Source: Ovis canadensis
Taxonomy: Eukaryota; Chordata; Mammalia; Artiodactyla; Bovidae
Assembly: GCF_042477335.2 (NCBI RefSeq)
Contig: NC_091245.1
Span: forward strand, 88,636,501-88,700,500
Length of the DNA stretch: 64,000 nt
Direction: 5' to 3'
Position 1 is the stretch's first letter; each line of letters starts with the position of its first letter. The position numbers and the translations under genes were made by a program. Shown here in pieces: positions 1 to 12,201 of this stretch. Below the pieces are notes generated by a model. It saw only the letters and a list, made by a program, of their open reading frames with translations, was not told where the DNA came from and ran no database searches.

Positions 1-748
1 TTGTTGGCAACCTGGACATCAAACAGAAAAAGTATTATAAATGATCTTCAAAAGGCACCTAGCCTGTAATAAATATAGACCTATTGATTTTGCAAGTGAG
101 CACAAATCTAGATATGAATGGCATCCCCCTGGTTCCCTGTAGAAAAAGAGAGTGTCCCAGTAGCCCACACAGTGCTCACCTGATGCTGTCTGTCTTCTGG
201 CCACCCCTGGCACATGGCTGAAACTTGCAGGTATTTCCCCAACGTTTGGTTACTTCCTGGGACTCCTTTTCACTGATTGTCTGCAATTCCCTCAGTTAAA
301 AGCATGCATCCTTTATACTTTTCAAATATATTTAGTTTTTCAAGGGCTGTGATGGTGAGTGTTGTTGTGGGATCTGGATACTTTTTTTTTTTTAAGAGGA
401 AGTCTGAAGGTTCCTTGTAGTAAAGTTTCAGGTATACTGATAGAACATTTCATTTGCTTATGTGCAGAATGCTTTTACATTTGCTTTTTAATTTCATTTG
501 TTGGCTTGAAACTTCTTGGGGAAAGAAAACAGTAGAGAAGCATCTTTCAAAATGATTGCCCAATTACTGGCATTTCATTCAAATCATGGCCTATTGTGTA
601 TGTTTAACATTCCAATGACGACATTTTCCTTTTCGATTCAGTCAGTATGGGATGACATCAGTGATTTTTAAAATTTTTTTGTAGTACAAATAAGCATTTT
701 GTGATTCATTTCACCGCCTCGAATCCTCAGACTTAACTATTTGTGCGG

Positions 749-754
749 TTTATT
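749..754 (-). promoter_or_regulatory. Candidate poly(A) signal (AATAAA) for KCNA3
   Basis: The plus strand reads TTTATT, so the minus strand has AATAAA about 1.06 kb after the KCNA3 stop. A variant ATTAAA lies closer, at 961-966. Which is used is unknown. Confidence 0.3.
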
Positions 755-805
755 CAAACAGTGGTTTTCCTTGTGAAATCATGTAAGGAAGAACCATCTG
801 GAAAG

Positions 806-819
806 GTTACCGTGGAAAC
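806..819. promoter_or_regulatory. RFX X-box-like imperfect palindrome (1)
   Basis: The sequence GTTACCGTGGAAAC resembles the RFX-family X-box, two inverted half-sites GTTRCC and GGYAAC with a 0-3 bp spacer. The left half-site is perfect; the right (GGAAAC) has one mismatch. A second such site lies 76 bp away. The sites are about 1 kb past the KCNA3 stop, so they may sit in its 3' UTR or in a distal element. Binding is inferred, not shown. Confidence 0.35.
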
Positions 820-877
820 GGCTGGGGCTAAGGGGTGGGGCTAGAGAGCAAGAGATGCCATGACGACCTTTTTCGGG

Positions 878-889
878 TTTCCCGGGAAA
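878..889. promoter_or_regulatory. Perfect 12-bp palindrome TTTCCCGGGAAA
   Basis: A perfect palindrome between the two X-box-like sites. Its core TTCCCGGGAA matches a STAT-type TTC-N4-GAA spacing. It could equally be a chance GC-rich palindrome. Confidence 0.25.
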
Positions 890-894
890 CAAGG

Positions 895-908
895 GTTGCT
901 ATGGGAAC
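895..908. promoter_or_regulatory. RFX X-box-like imperfect palindrome (2)
   Basis: The sequence GTTGCTATGGGAAC again shows the GTTRCC/GGYAAC layout with a 2-bp spacer and one mismatch in each half-site. It lies in the same orientation as the site at 806-819. Confidence 0.35.
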
Positions 909-1813
909 TGCATCAGTCAGGTCCGAATTAGTAACTTCCGCTGGAAGGAGTGTCTGCCACTTTAATCTTCTTGTGATACTGCAGAGGCTTATCTCTCAGA
1001 CACATTAGGAAAAATTTTTCTGTTTCTCTAAGCAGCGCTGAAAACATCTGTTTCTAGACTCTGATAGATACTAGCTGGAATGCACACAGTTTCACAGGAA
1101 TCTGTTACTCTAATACTTTCAAAAGGTTTAACAAGCCCCAAAGAGTTAAACTAATTAGATTGGGACATTTTAGGCATTTCCCTTAGTCCGAAGTTCCAGA
1201 GATCCTTAAAATTCCAGGGGGTAAGAGTCCAAATAGAAATTCCAGTTGAAAACCAAATAAATTTATGGTGGGTTTACAAGTCATTGTTCTAAATAGACTT
1301 TTCATTCAAATATCCACAGTGTTGGCAATTCAACTAAATATTCAAGTGTTGAAGGGTCCATCAAACTGAAGCATCCTTTAAGTCTATTCCTGCTTTACTT
1401 AGTAAAGAAACAACTCCCTGTCGATTCTGAGGTTAAACAGTTATTCTAACTGCTCTTCAGTTTCATTTCCTCCCAGGATGTACAGTTTGGGTTTTTTTTT
1501 TTTTTGGTTGGTTTTTGCTTTTTTCTTACAGAGCGTGTGCTAAAAATCAAGTTTAAAGTAAGTTTGTTGCCGATATATGAAGAGAGGGAGAGAGGGGTTA
1601 AAGAAAGGAGAGCTGAGAGAATGCAGCCCACTTGCAAAGCAGACACCTGTTTCAGTATGAAGCAGTAGGGAGAGGGAGAATGAAGTGTGCGTTCCACTTC
1701 TTCATGTCCTTTCCTTGATGAATGGTCTGAAAATGTATAAAACAAGGGCATACACAGACCAAGGGGGCACGTTCCACACAATACTGAGCACAGCATGTCA
1801 CTTGTTTCATATA

Positions 1814-4110
<2,297 letters not shown>

Positions 4111-4837
4111 GGGCGCCTAGGACAAGAGGTAAGCCGGGTGCCCACTTGAGGGTGAAAGAGCTCCAGACCGGGAGGGATAATTAAGCTTTTGTTTGGTTGA
4201 AAAGGCCAGCGGAGTAATGGGAGTTTCGCACCCGGAGTCTGAAGAAGATGGTCATTAAGACATTCGGAGACTTTGCTTCTGCAGTGAATAGTTGACACTA
4301 CCTTTGGTAGCTGAGATTTTAGCCATGAGGAAGAATCGAGGACCGAATTCGGTTTGGCGAGGGCAGCCTGGTCACTCCAATCCAGTAAGATTTCCTATCC
4401 GTGCGAATATGAGAGGAAAACGAGAAAGGAAATTCACATCTCAAGTCCGTAGTGGGAGGGGCGTAAGCCAGACCCTCTGCTTGGGGAATTTGCCACGCTC
4501 TAGTTGTTAAACTAGGACAACAATCATCCCGCAACGTGTATCTCTGTTGCTTGATTTTAGCCTGGAGATAATGACTTACAGTTCTCCCTTTTGAACATAA
4601 ACTATTTCTCCAAATGGTTGTGGGCACACTGAACACAATTTCTGTTTCCAGACATTTCAGCAACTTCAATTTAGAGTCAACTTAAAAATGTGTTTTCCAT
4701 GGTATTATTCAAATCATTTACAAAAGAGGAACTGTTATGTAGACAGTTCCCTCATCTGACAATTCAACTTGAAGTAAGCGTGATTTGCGGTCATTGCTTT
4801 CCATATCATTCTCAAGTGTGAGTTTCTCTAGAGCACA
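4111..4837. other. Unique DNA upstream of KCNA3
   Basis: Composition falls back to the genomic average. No exon, young repeat or RNA gene is recognised. Any upstream regulatory element of KCNA3 here cannot be picked out by eye. Confidence 0.5.
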
Positions 4838-4847
4838 GCCAGGTCTT

Positions 4848-5065
4848 CAGTTCAGTTCAGTCGCTCAGTTGTGTACGACTCTTGGCGACCGCATGAACTG
4901 CAGCACGCCAGGCCTCCCTGTCCATCACCAACTCCCGGAGTTCACCCAAACCCATGTCCATCGAGTCAGTGATGCCACCCAATCATCTCATCCTCTGTCG
5001 TCCCCTTCTCCTCCTGCCCTCAATCTTTCCCAGCATCAGGGTCTTTTCAAATGAGTCAGCTCTTC
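4848..5065 (-). mobile_element. BovB LINE 3'-end fragment
   Basis: The plus strand reads the reverse complement of the BovB 3' end, starting with the TTCAGTTCAG tail repeat. It is 5'-truncated to about 220 bp. The copy is flanked by near-identical GCCAGGTCTT (4838-4847) and GCCAGATCTT (5066-5075), a probable 10-bp target-site duplication with one mismatch. Confidence 0.85.
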
Positions 5066-5075
5066 GCCAGATCTT

Positions 5076-5800
5076 ACCCAATTTTATATTCCTGGAAACT
5101 ATGAAAGTCCCTGATAAACAGTAGGAATTCAGGCTACTTTTGTTGTACTGAATTTTCCTACAAGTGATGCTTTGTCTTTCTATCTGCTCTGAGCCCAGGA
5201 TCACTGGGTTTCCTGGGATGAGGGGTGGGGAGAAACTGAGCTCCCAGTACAGCACATTCTTCAGTTACTCCACAGGGTTTCCACCTCTGCCTCTTCTGAG
5301 TACAAGTAACACCCCTGTTCTTTACTGTCTTTTTATCTTCCATGTCACTTCCAGGTCAGTACCAGGCACTGCAGGCAGTAACATGTTAAAAGTAGACAAC
5401 CATGTAAAATACTCTCTCACAAGACTAAAACACTGTATTTGAACTGGTAATACAGTTGAGTAGCAGTATAATCAATCATTCATATATTTAAATCTAAGAA
5501 TAAGACAGATGACTTACTGCAAGGATGGCTTGTAGAAAGGCAAAGACCCTATTTTTAAAGACCAAATGTTTCATGCACTTCTATGTCTGACTTAGAAAGT
5601 GATTAATTTCTCCATTTGCAGGAATTAGTCCTGAAATTAATATTAATCAATGGCAAGGAAGAATAGAACAGAGGATGGTCCTGTGATGGATGGTCACAAC
5701 TTCTCCCTGCTGTGATCTCTCTCATTTAGAAATGACTATTTCCATTCCTTTTATCCATTTGCTGTGTTTGGAAGACTGCTTATGAGTGACTTAGGATGGC
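5076..5800. other. Unique intergenic DNA
   Basis: No exon, young repeat or RNA gene is recognised. Confidence 0.5.
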
Positions 5801-5807
5801 CCTTACT

Positions 5808-5935
5808 TTATATTTGAGGCCCAGAGAAGTTTAGCAGTTTGTTCAAGCTCACACAGCTGGTTAGTGGCAGGGTTCGGCCTAAAATCGTGGATCATTTCCA
5901 AATCTAGTGTTCACTCTACTGTATCACACTGTGAA
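5808..5935 (-). repeat. MIR SINE fragment
   Basis: The plus strand carries the MIR core in antisense (GGCCCAGAGAAG, then CACACAGCTGGTTAGTGGCAG), diverged as expected for this ancient mammalian SINE. A further MIR-like scrap lies at about 6225-6285. Confidence 0.65.
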
Positions 5936-6584
5936 ACTCTTATGTTAATCACTGTGAATGCTTAATAAATACTAGATTCTAACAGCAGCCCATTTTCTTC
6001 TGATTGCTGACTATTTCACTTCAATTCATATTTATTTTAACTGAAAACCACTGCCTTCTGATGGCTAGTCTCTTGTTTATAGAAAATAAGTTGGTGGGCA
6101 AATTCCAGCCCTGTTGGACACCAGAACCCATCACAACAAATTAATGTCGAAAATGGCACTTCTAGAGGAACACATACCATTTATTTATAGTACCTCCCCC
6201 AGTGGAGTAGCTCAAAGTGATTTGAAAATGTCTCATTAATCCTCATGACACCCTGTGGGATAATAATAATATTACTATAATGTTTAAGTGCATAGAATTG
6301 TGGCAAAGCCAACAGCTTCTCCAAGTATGTGAAGAATTTCCTTATATTTCCATCTTCAGTGTTGGAAGTAAAACCATCAAGTTTACAAGCAGCAAAGGTA
6401 AATCTTGGTATTTGGACTTTCTATGTTGCTTTCAAAGTAGCTTGAGTTTCTTACTGATCACAGCATTACTAGAAATAGCTTATTAGCTACTACATATTAG
6501 CAGCCTCTGGCGTTAGCCCAGAAAGCTTTGAGAGTGGGACAAGACAGGCCTTGAGACTACCACTAATTACAATTATGCATAAAT
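5936..6584. other. Unique intergenic DNA
   Basis: Apart from the small MIR-like scrap near 6225-6285 nothing is recognised. Confidence 0.4.
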
Positions 6585-6720
6585 GAGTGGAGAAAGAGCA
6601 CCTACTGTGTACAAAGCACTGTTCTAGGTACTGTGAAAGTATGAAGTTGGAACATAGATATCGCCTTCCGTTGGCTCATGTGGAGTTAGAAAGATGGGAT
6701 GTAAATCCAGAAGAAAATCT
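6585..6720 (-). repeat. L2-like LINE 3'-end fragment
   Basis: Contains GAGCACCTACTGTGTACAAA and GCACTGTTCTAGGTACTG, the diverged reverse complement of the L2 3' end. Confidence 0.5.
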
Positions 6721-6789
6721 TAGCAGCAGTAGTTAGTTAGCAATACAAGACAGCAGTACAACAGTACCAGAAGTGTCAGCTGGGACTAT

Positions 6790-6990
6790 TTGGTCTATTC
6801 TAGCCAACTTGGTTGCCTTGCTGTCTCTCAAACATACCAAGTTGGCTTCTGCCTTAGGGTCTTTGTACTTGCTCTCCCCTCTGCCTGAAACACTGTTCCT
6901 CTGAATTTTCATATGGCTTTCTCCATTACTTTAGGTCACCATTAAAAATGTCTCTTAAGAACCGGAATATCTCTCTGCATCCTAGATGAG
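6790..6990 (+). repeat. L2-like LINE fragment
   Basis: Contains a diverged version of the common L2 segment with CTTTGTACTTGCTCTCCCCT and CTGCCTGAA. Ancient and non-coding. Confidence 0.45.
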
Positions 6991-7299
6991 ATGTTGCTCA
7001 ATGCATGAATTGTTTAACAAAGACAAGATCTTCAAATTTACTTCGTCAATTGGTGGCAGTGAGGGGATCCAAAGCAAACTTCTGATGACTATCAGAGACA
7101 ATGAGAAACCCTCTGGGTTCACTGTCTTTCTTGCCCTTTCTGGGGAGCTATTGGTAAATTCGTATTTGAGCTCTACCCTCTTTGCATTCAAGCAATTGGC
7201 TTTCCTTTACAGGGCAGGTCATCCTGAGCAGGCACAGGGTTGGGCCTGGAGCTAAGCCTTTAAGAAGACCACAGTTTCCAAGAAGGGAAAGATCACATG
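6991..7299. other. Unique intergenic DNA
   Basis: Short open frames on both strands show no family resemblance. Nothing is recognised. Confidence 0.4.
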
Positions 7300-7795
7300 T
7301 TTACGATGTGTTGTGCGAGGGACACTGACATACTGGGGATTCCCCATGCAGTGTTATCAGGGGCGTGGCAACATGGGGGCTTCTATCTCAACAAGACAAC
7401 GAGGAAGCCGATGTGTCAGGATGGAGACCAGGACACACGACATGGCACTTCTGTCGCAACAGCGACCCGCTGAGGACAGAACCAGAGCGCGCCTGCCCCT
7501 TCCTGTCCCCGTGGTCCCTGGGATGTCGCGACCCCCACCGCCCTGTGACAAAAAAATTGCACCATGAGTGTTGGGTTCTGCCACGAAAAGTACGGCGAGA
7601 TATGCCAGGGCAAAACCCAAGGCCTGAGACAGAGCCTGGTCTGTCCCGACATTGCGTGTCCTGTTGCGACACGGGGATGGCCTGATGGGCGCCATGCGTC
7701 TGTCATGTGGTGGTGCGTGTCATGGCACGTGGCTGTCGCGGTGCGCACAAGCATGTCGATAGGCATGTCGATGTCTGCGATAGAATACACGTGTA
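7300..7795. other. Unassigned CpG-rich segment with inverted repeats
   Basis: About 0.5 kb of GC- and CpG-rich sequence within AT-rich surroundings. TGTCG or its complement CGACA recurs at least eight times between about 7438 and 7772. An imperfect inverted repeat joins TGTCGCAACAG plus GGACAGAACCAG (7452-7485) to their reverse complements (7636-7671). Several open frames overlap on both strands, but this reflects the lack of AT-rich stops; none resembles a known protein. It could be an orphan CpG island, a diverged LTR, a minisatellite-like local expansion, or the promoter of an unannotated non-coding RNA. I cannot assign it. Confidence 0.5.
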
Positions 7796-8084
7796 GGTAT
7801 TTATCAAATCCTCTAATTCCATCAAATTCAGTAAATGAAAATCAGTCAGTGCTATTGCACAATTGATATAAATATGCAATAGCAATTAATATAAATATGC
7901 ACTGAGAAGGCATAAATAAAATGTCGTTTCATCAGAGCTGACTCTCTTGTTGACAGCTACTCAGTTTCAGGAGTTCCCCTACGTCTCCCATCTTGGTAAA
8001 TCTCTAACCTACTTTATTTTTTCCTTATTGCATTTATTTACTTGGAATTTTATCTTTATTTGATTACTTGCTTATTGACTGTCT
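7796..8084. other. AT-rich unique DNA
   Basis: Short near-repeats of AATATAAATATGCA at about 7866-7902. No gene is seen. Confidence 0.4.
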
Positions 8085-8205
8085 CCTGCAGTAAAACATA
8101 AACTCTCTGATGGCGGGGTTTTGGCTTTTTCGCTTTTGAGTCTCTAAAGTCTAGAACAGCACCTGCACGGTAATGGATGCTCAATCAGTATATGCTGGAT
8201 GGAAG
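8085..8205 (+). repeat. L2 LINE 3'-end fragment
   Basis: Reads as a diverged L2 3' end in sense: a 'taaactctctgatggcgggg'-type segment, then CTAGAACAGCACCTGCACGG and GGATGCTCAATCAGTATATG. Confidence 0.6.
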
Positions 8206-8559
8206 AGAGTAAAAAGGCAGAGTGACAGCACAAGGCATGTGAAGGTACTGTGAGTGAATCAGTTTTGCTAGTGTAGATGGGTCGTTTTGGAAAAGAATCT
8301 GTCCAGTTCTGGTTCTGCTCCATAAAACCTGGTGAGCCGTGTGTGTATGTATAAATATATTGTTTTTTAAAGTGTCACTTCCTCCCTGTTACTCTACTTT
8401 CCCTTCTCCTTATCATCATGGATGGGTTTATCTTGCTCTCCAGAATTACATTTTAAACTCTCTACTTGGGTATTCTTCCTGCAGATATCCCAAACTTGAT
8501 ATTTATAGCACCAAACTCATTATCTCTCTCTTTCCAAACTTGCATCTCTTCCTTTTTTC

Positions 8560-9060
8560 TTATGTCATGTGGGAATGTGAAGTCACCCTTGAATCACTCC
8601 TCTGTCCCCCTCATCCAGTCAGTCACTATGTGCTTTCTATTCTCTCTTTAGGTCCCTTTGTATTCTGTCCTCACCTCTCCATTCTTGCTGCCATGATCAT
8701 TTCTTAACAGGCTCCCTGCTTTCAGTCTCTCTTTTATGTATTTCATCCTCCAGGAAGTAGCCAAGTTATTTTCGTAAACCATACATTCGATCACATTGTT
8801 CTCTGGTGCTGCTGTGATGATTGGCCCTGACTTATCCTTCTGGTGGCATCTTCTGTGTGCCTTCCATACCACTTGCTGGTCCTTGGACGTGCCACCCACT
8901 CACACACTGCTAAGCCTTTGTCCACACTATCTCCTCATGTTGCAGATCCCTGGACATCCTGTTCACCTTTTCCCCACTAGTGAATTCAATCTTCAGGGAC
9001 CAGCTTAAAGGTCACCTCTTATGAGACCCTCAGCCTTGCTGTCAGCCATGATTACTACTT
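8560..9060 (+). repeat. Probable L2-like ancient repeat
   Basis: Segments such as AACAGGCTCCCTGCTTTCAG, CGATCACATTGTTCTCTGG and CAGGGACCAGCTTAAAGGTC follow the order of a common diverged mammalian LINE consensus. A 122-codon open frame at 8339-8707 has no protein resemblance. Confidence 0.35.
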
Positions 9061-9214
9061 CAAAAAAATCACAAAATAAAACTGATTATTAATAAATTCA
9101 CAATTCCCTTTCTCATCAGAGCTTCTGTGGCATTTTGTTCAGAGTTCCATTATAGGGCTTTATTGAACTATATTTAGTACATATGATATGATCTGTCTCC
9201 CTATGAGCATATGA

Positions 9215-9440
9215 ACACCATAATGCTAATATCTAACATAGTGAGCAGTGAGTACCCTGTGCTAAGCCAGTACTGTGTAAGCACTTTGTATATAGTAACC
9301 TTCAATAGCCTTGTGGGTGGGTCATATTAGTGCTACAATAGCTCACATGTGGAGAAACAGTGCAGGCTGGTGGCATCACTGTGGCAAGAGCACACGAGCA
9401 GGAGATAATAGAACCGGGCTTCAGATTGAGAAGTCTACAA
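9215..9440 (-). repeat. MIR SINE fragment
   Basis: Antisense MIR-like sequence (GTAAGCACTTTGTATATAGT, then GGAGAAACAGTGCAG). It is followed at about 9480-9550 by a short L2-like 3' end in sense. Confidence 0.45.
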
Positions 9441-9559
9441 TCTCAAGCCCTATCTTAGACTATCTCTGTGAGGATTAGAGGGCTTGTCTCATTCATTTTC
9501 ATATTTCCAGGGTCTAATATTGTGCTGATAGGTAAGAAATGTTTTCTGAATAGTATAGT

Positions 9560-11413
9560 AGAAAAAAGTGGTTGTGAAACATGAACACTTATTCATTAAA
9601 AGGCTGAATGACCATAATGAAGGTGTTAGTCCTATTCCCCAAGGCAAAGATTAAGAATATGCTCTCCTGAATTTGTATCATTTTTTAAAAGATGAAGTGA
9701 GGAAGTGATTCCAGAAGTAGATGCAGACTCCTGAGGTTTGGGGTCCTGATTTGGGTTCAGGTGGCTCTCTGATATTGCTCAGTCCCTCAGACTGACCCAA
9801 CAGCTTGTGTTCATGGCAGGCTGATTTTTCTGGAAAAAATTCTATTGTTAGATGACTGAATTCTGTCAACAAATGTGCCCACCAAAGAGTTAAAGTATTC
9901 CATTAGGGGAAGCATTTAAATAAGTCCAATGTTTCTTCTTGAGTTTCTGTGTATAAGAGGATGCAATCAGACACTGAAACACCTGCAAGGCTTTTTCTGG
10001 TTTTGGTTAATTTATTGAAAAATCAGTCACCGTCATACCTCTAATCATAGACAAAATGGGCAATTAATGGTGAGACAAGCAGTGAAGCTCCCTGTTATGT
10101 GCCAATTATTTGTTTGCAGCTGGGAATCTGAACATTTGTATAAGCAACTGAATGGCCTCAGAACCCTACAGATGTAGTCACTTTCTTTTGGTTAGGTGTA
10201 TATTACACGTAATACTTTCACCATGGTTTTCCTCAAAGTGGATTTGACCAAGAATATTTTGAAATACCTAGAAAACTCCTTTTGTTTCCTCTTGTTCCTC
10301 TGTGCTGAACTTTGTTGTGAGGTCATGAGTGAGCCACAATGAAATTAATTTCAAGAGCTAAAAGGGATTATTTTAGCTACGTGATTGAGGTGATACTAAA
10401 GTGAACTTTGAGCATACATGGACATAAAATTGCAAAGCTTTAGCAGACATTTATAGAAATCTATTGAAACGCTGTAAAGTCAAGGTTAAATTTTGACTGT
10501 AATTTTTTTGAATTGATATTCTGGTGAAAACTAAAACATAGTTTATTAATCTACAGACATAATGTCACAGTGTTATTACTTTGTCATTAGGTTTTGTAAT
10601 GATGCTGACAAAGCAATTCAAGAACAGTATTACAGTTTTATTGAGTTTTCATTACAATGGTAATAATGTTAATGAAAGTATATAAAAGCCCAGAAAGATC
10701 CAGTAAGTATTGAGTATTATAATGACAAAAGAATATGAATGCAATTCTTTGGGGACTTCATCATACCTGAGATAAAATGCAAAGAATACATCACTTGGTT
10801 ATAAGATGGATGCAAATACAATTAACCCCCACTGTGATATATTAGATCCAGACTCAGCTGCAAGTATTGAAAATCTTTATAGCCTTCACTCAGGACAGTT
10901 CTGTATATGAGCCAGTTCTAAGCAAACTTCTCAAAATATGTTGGAAATCTCATTCTTACCCTTACCCATGACAGTGGGTCCAGAGTCTACCTGGTTGCCC
11001 TAAGCTGAGTGTGCCTGAGATGCAACCCCCATTGCCTGTAACACTTCAGCCTTGTGCCGAAACTCTGCCATATTTTGCATGGCAACAGGACCAGACCTCT
11101 ACTTAGCTTGCTGCTGTCTCTCCAGTTTGCCCATTGAGACAAAAAGCCTATCCTGAAACCCTGACTGGCTTATTGAGATCCCACCTCTCCTTTTACGCTA
11201 GTAGGTCCCCCAAAAGCTGAACTCTGCCATATGCTGGAATTCTTATTTATGTGAGGTGGGCCTCCTGGTGTTACACAGATTCCACCCAGCTGAGTACTTA
11301 GATTGCCATTGCTGTTGCCCTTCCTGTGGCCCTACCTCTGCCACTGGTCTGGACCCCATGGGTAATAAGACTTTCCTAGCTTGCACGTAGATTTTATCTC
11401 CCCTCTAAGAATT
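9560..11413. other. Unique AT-rich intergenic DNA
   Basis: No exon or RNA gene is recognised. The part from about 10960 to 11410 is less AT-rich and LTR-like in texture, but I cannot assign it to a family. Confidence 0.45.
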
Positions 11414-11640
11414 TTGGGATTCCCAGGTGGTACAGTGGTAAGGAATCTGCCTACCAATGCAGAAGGCACAAGAGATGCGAGTTCAATCACTGGGGTGGGG
11501 AAGATCCCCTGGAGGGGGACATGGTGACCCGCTCTAGTATTCTTGCCTGGAAGATTTCCATGGACAGAGAGGAGCCTGGTGGGCTACAGTCCATGGGATC
11601 ACAAAGAGTTGGACACGACTGAGCACACGTGCAGCACACC
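11414..11640 (+). mobile_element. Bov-tA SINE
   Basis: tRNA-Glu-derived head (GGGATTCCCAGGTGGTACAG), then the BovA body (AAGATCCCCTGGAGGGGGAC ... CAGTCCATGGGATCACAAAG), ending in GGACACGACTGAGCACAC. Moderately diverged. Confidence 0.9.
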
Positions 11641-11867
11641 TAGGAATTACCACTTGAGAAGTTGGCCACCCTCTCTGGGGACCTGTGCTAAAGGTGAATG
11701 TATTCTCATAGCCTGTGTTCTCACCATTTCCAGCTCCACTTCATATCTTAACCAGTCAACTGAAGTTCTAGAATGTCTCATGACTTAGTTACATGGGTTG
11801 AAACACACAGCTAGAAATGCTTAACCAATTTAAGCTGAAGTCTGTTGCTTATATAGTCGTTCAAATG

Positions 11868-12115
11868 AACTGGACTTCTCTGGTGGTCCAGTGGTTTAGA
11901 ATCTACCTGCCAATGTTGGGGACATGAGTTCGATCCCTGGTCTGGGAAGATTCCACCTGCTGCAGAGTAACTAAAGCTTATGCACCACATCTACTGCAGT
12001 CATGCCCTAGAGCCAGAGGGTAACAAGAGAAGTCATTGCAATGAAAAGCCCAAGTACCACAACTAAAGAAAAACCTTGTTAAGCAATGAAGACTCAGTGT
12101 AGCACAAAATAAATA
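11868..12115 (+). mobile_element. CHR-type tRNA-Glu SINE
   Basis: Begins TGGACTTCTCTGGTGGTCCA, continues with GTTCGATCCCTGGTCTGGGA and an A-rich 3' half ending near AAAATAAATA. This is the CHR/SINE2 type shared by cetaceans and ruminants, distinct from Bov-tA. Confidence 0.7.
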
Positions 12116-12201
12116 CTTAACTAATGAATTTATACATATATATATAAATAACCAAATATATATCAATTTATTTAAATATATGTTATATATCTATATACTT
12201 C
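12116..12201. repeat. AT-rich low-complexity tract
   Basis: Runs of TATATA, partly the tail region of the preceding SINE and partly the AT-rich target where the BovB begins. Confidence 0.6.

Larger units (their letters stand above)
1..1813 (-). other. KCNA3: KCNA3 3' UTR and 3' flank
   Basis: This stretch lies downstream of the KCNA3 stop codon on the minus strand. It contains no recognisable exon or young repeat. Read on the minus strand there is an ATTAAA at 961-966 and a canonical AATAAA at 749-754, about 0.85 and 1.06 kb after the stop, which are plausible poly(A) signals. A T-rich tract lies near 1490-1520 on the plus strand. The true 3' end of the transcript cannot be fixed from sequence alone. 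Confidence 0.5.

Noticed and set aside
7357..7866. Several overlapping open frames of 84-124 codons in the CpG-rich patch
   Set aside because: They overlap in many frames on both strands, as expected where TAA/TAG/TGA are rare. No domain or conserved pattern is visible.
8339..8707. 122-codon open frame
   Set aside because: Overlaps ancient repeat-like sequence, with no recognisable family and no splice-site context.
11414..11490. tRNA-like heads of Bov-tA and CHR SINEs as tRNA genes
   Set aside because: They derive from tRNA-Glu but lack a complete cloverleaf and run directly into the SINE body. Only 44543-44615 folds as a true tRNA.
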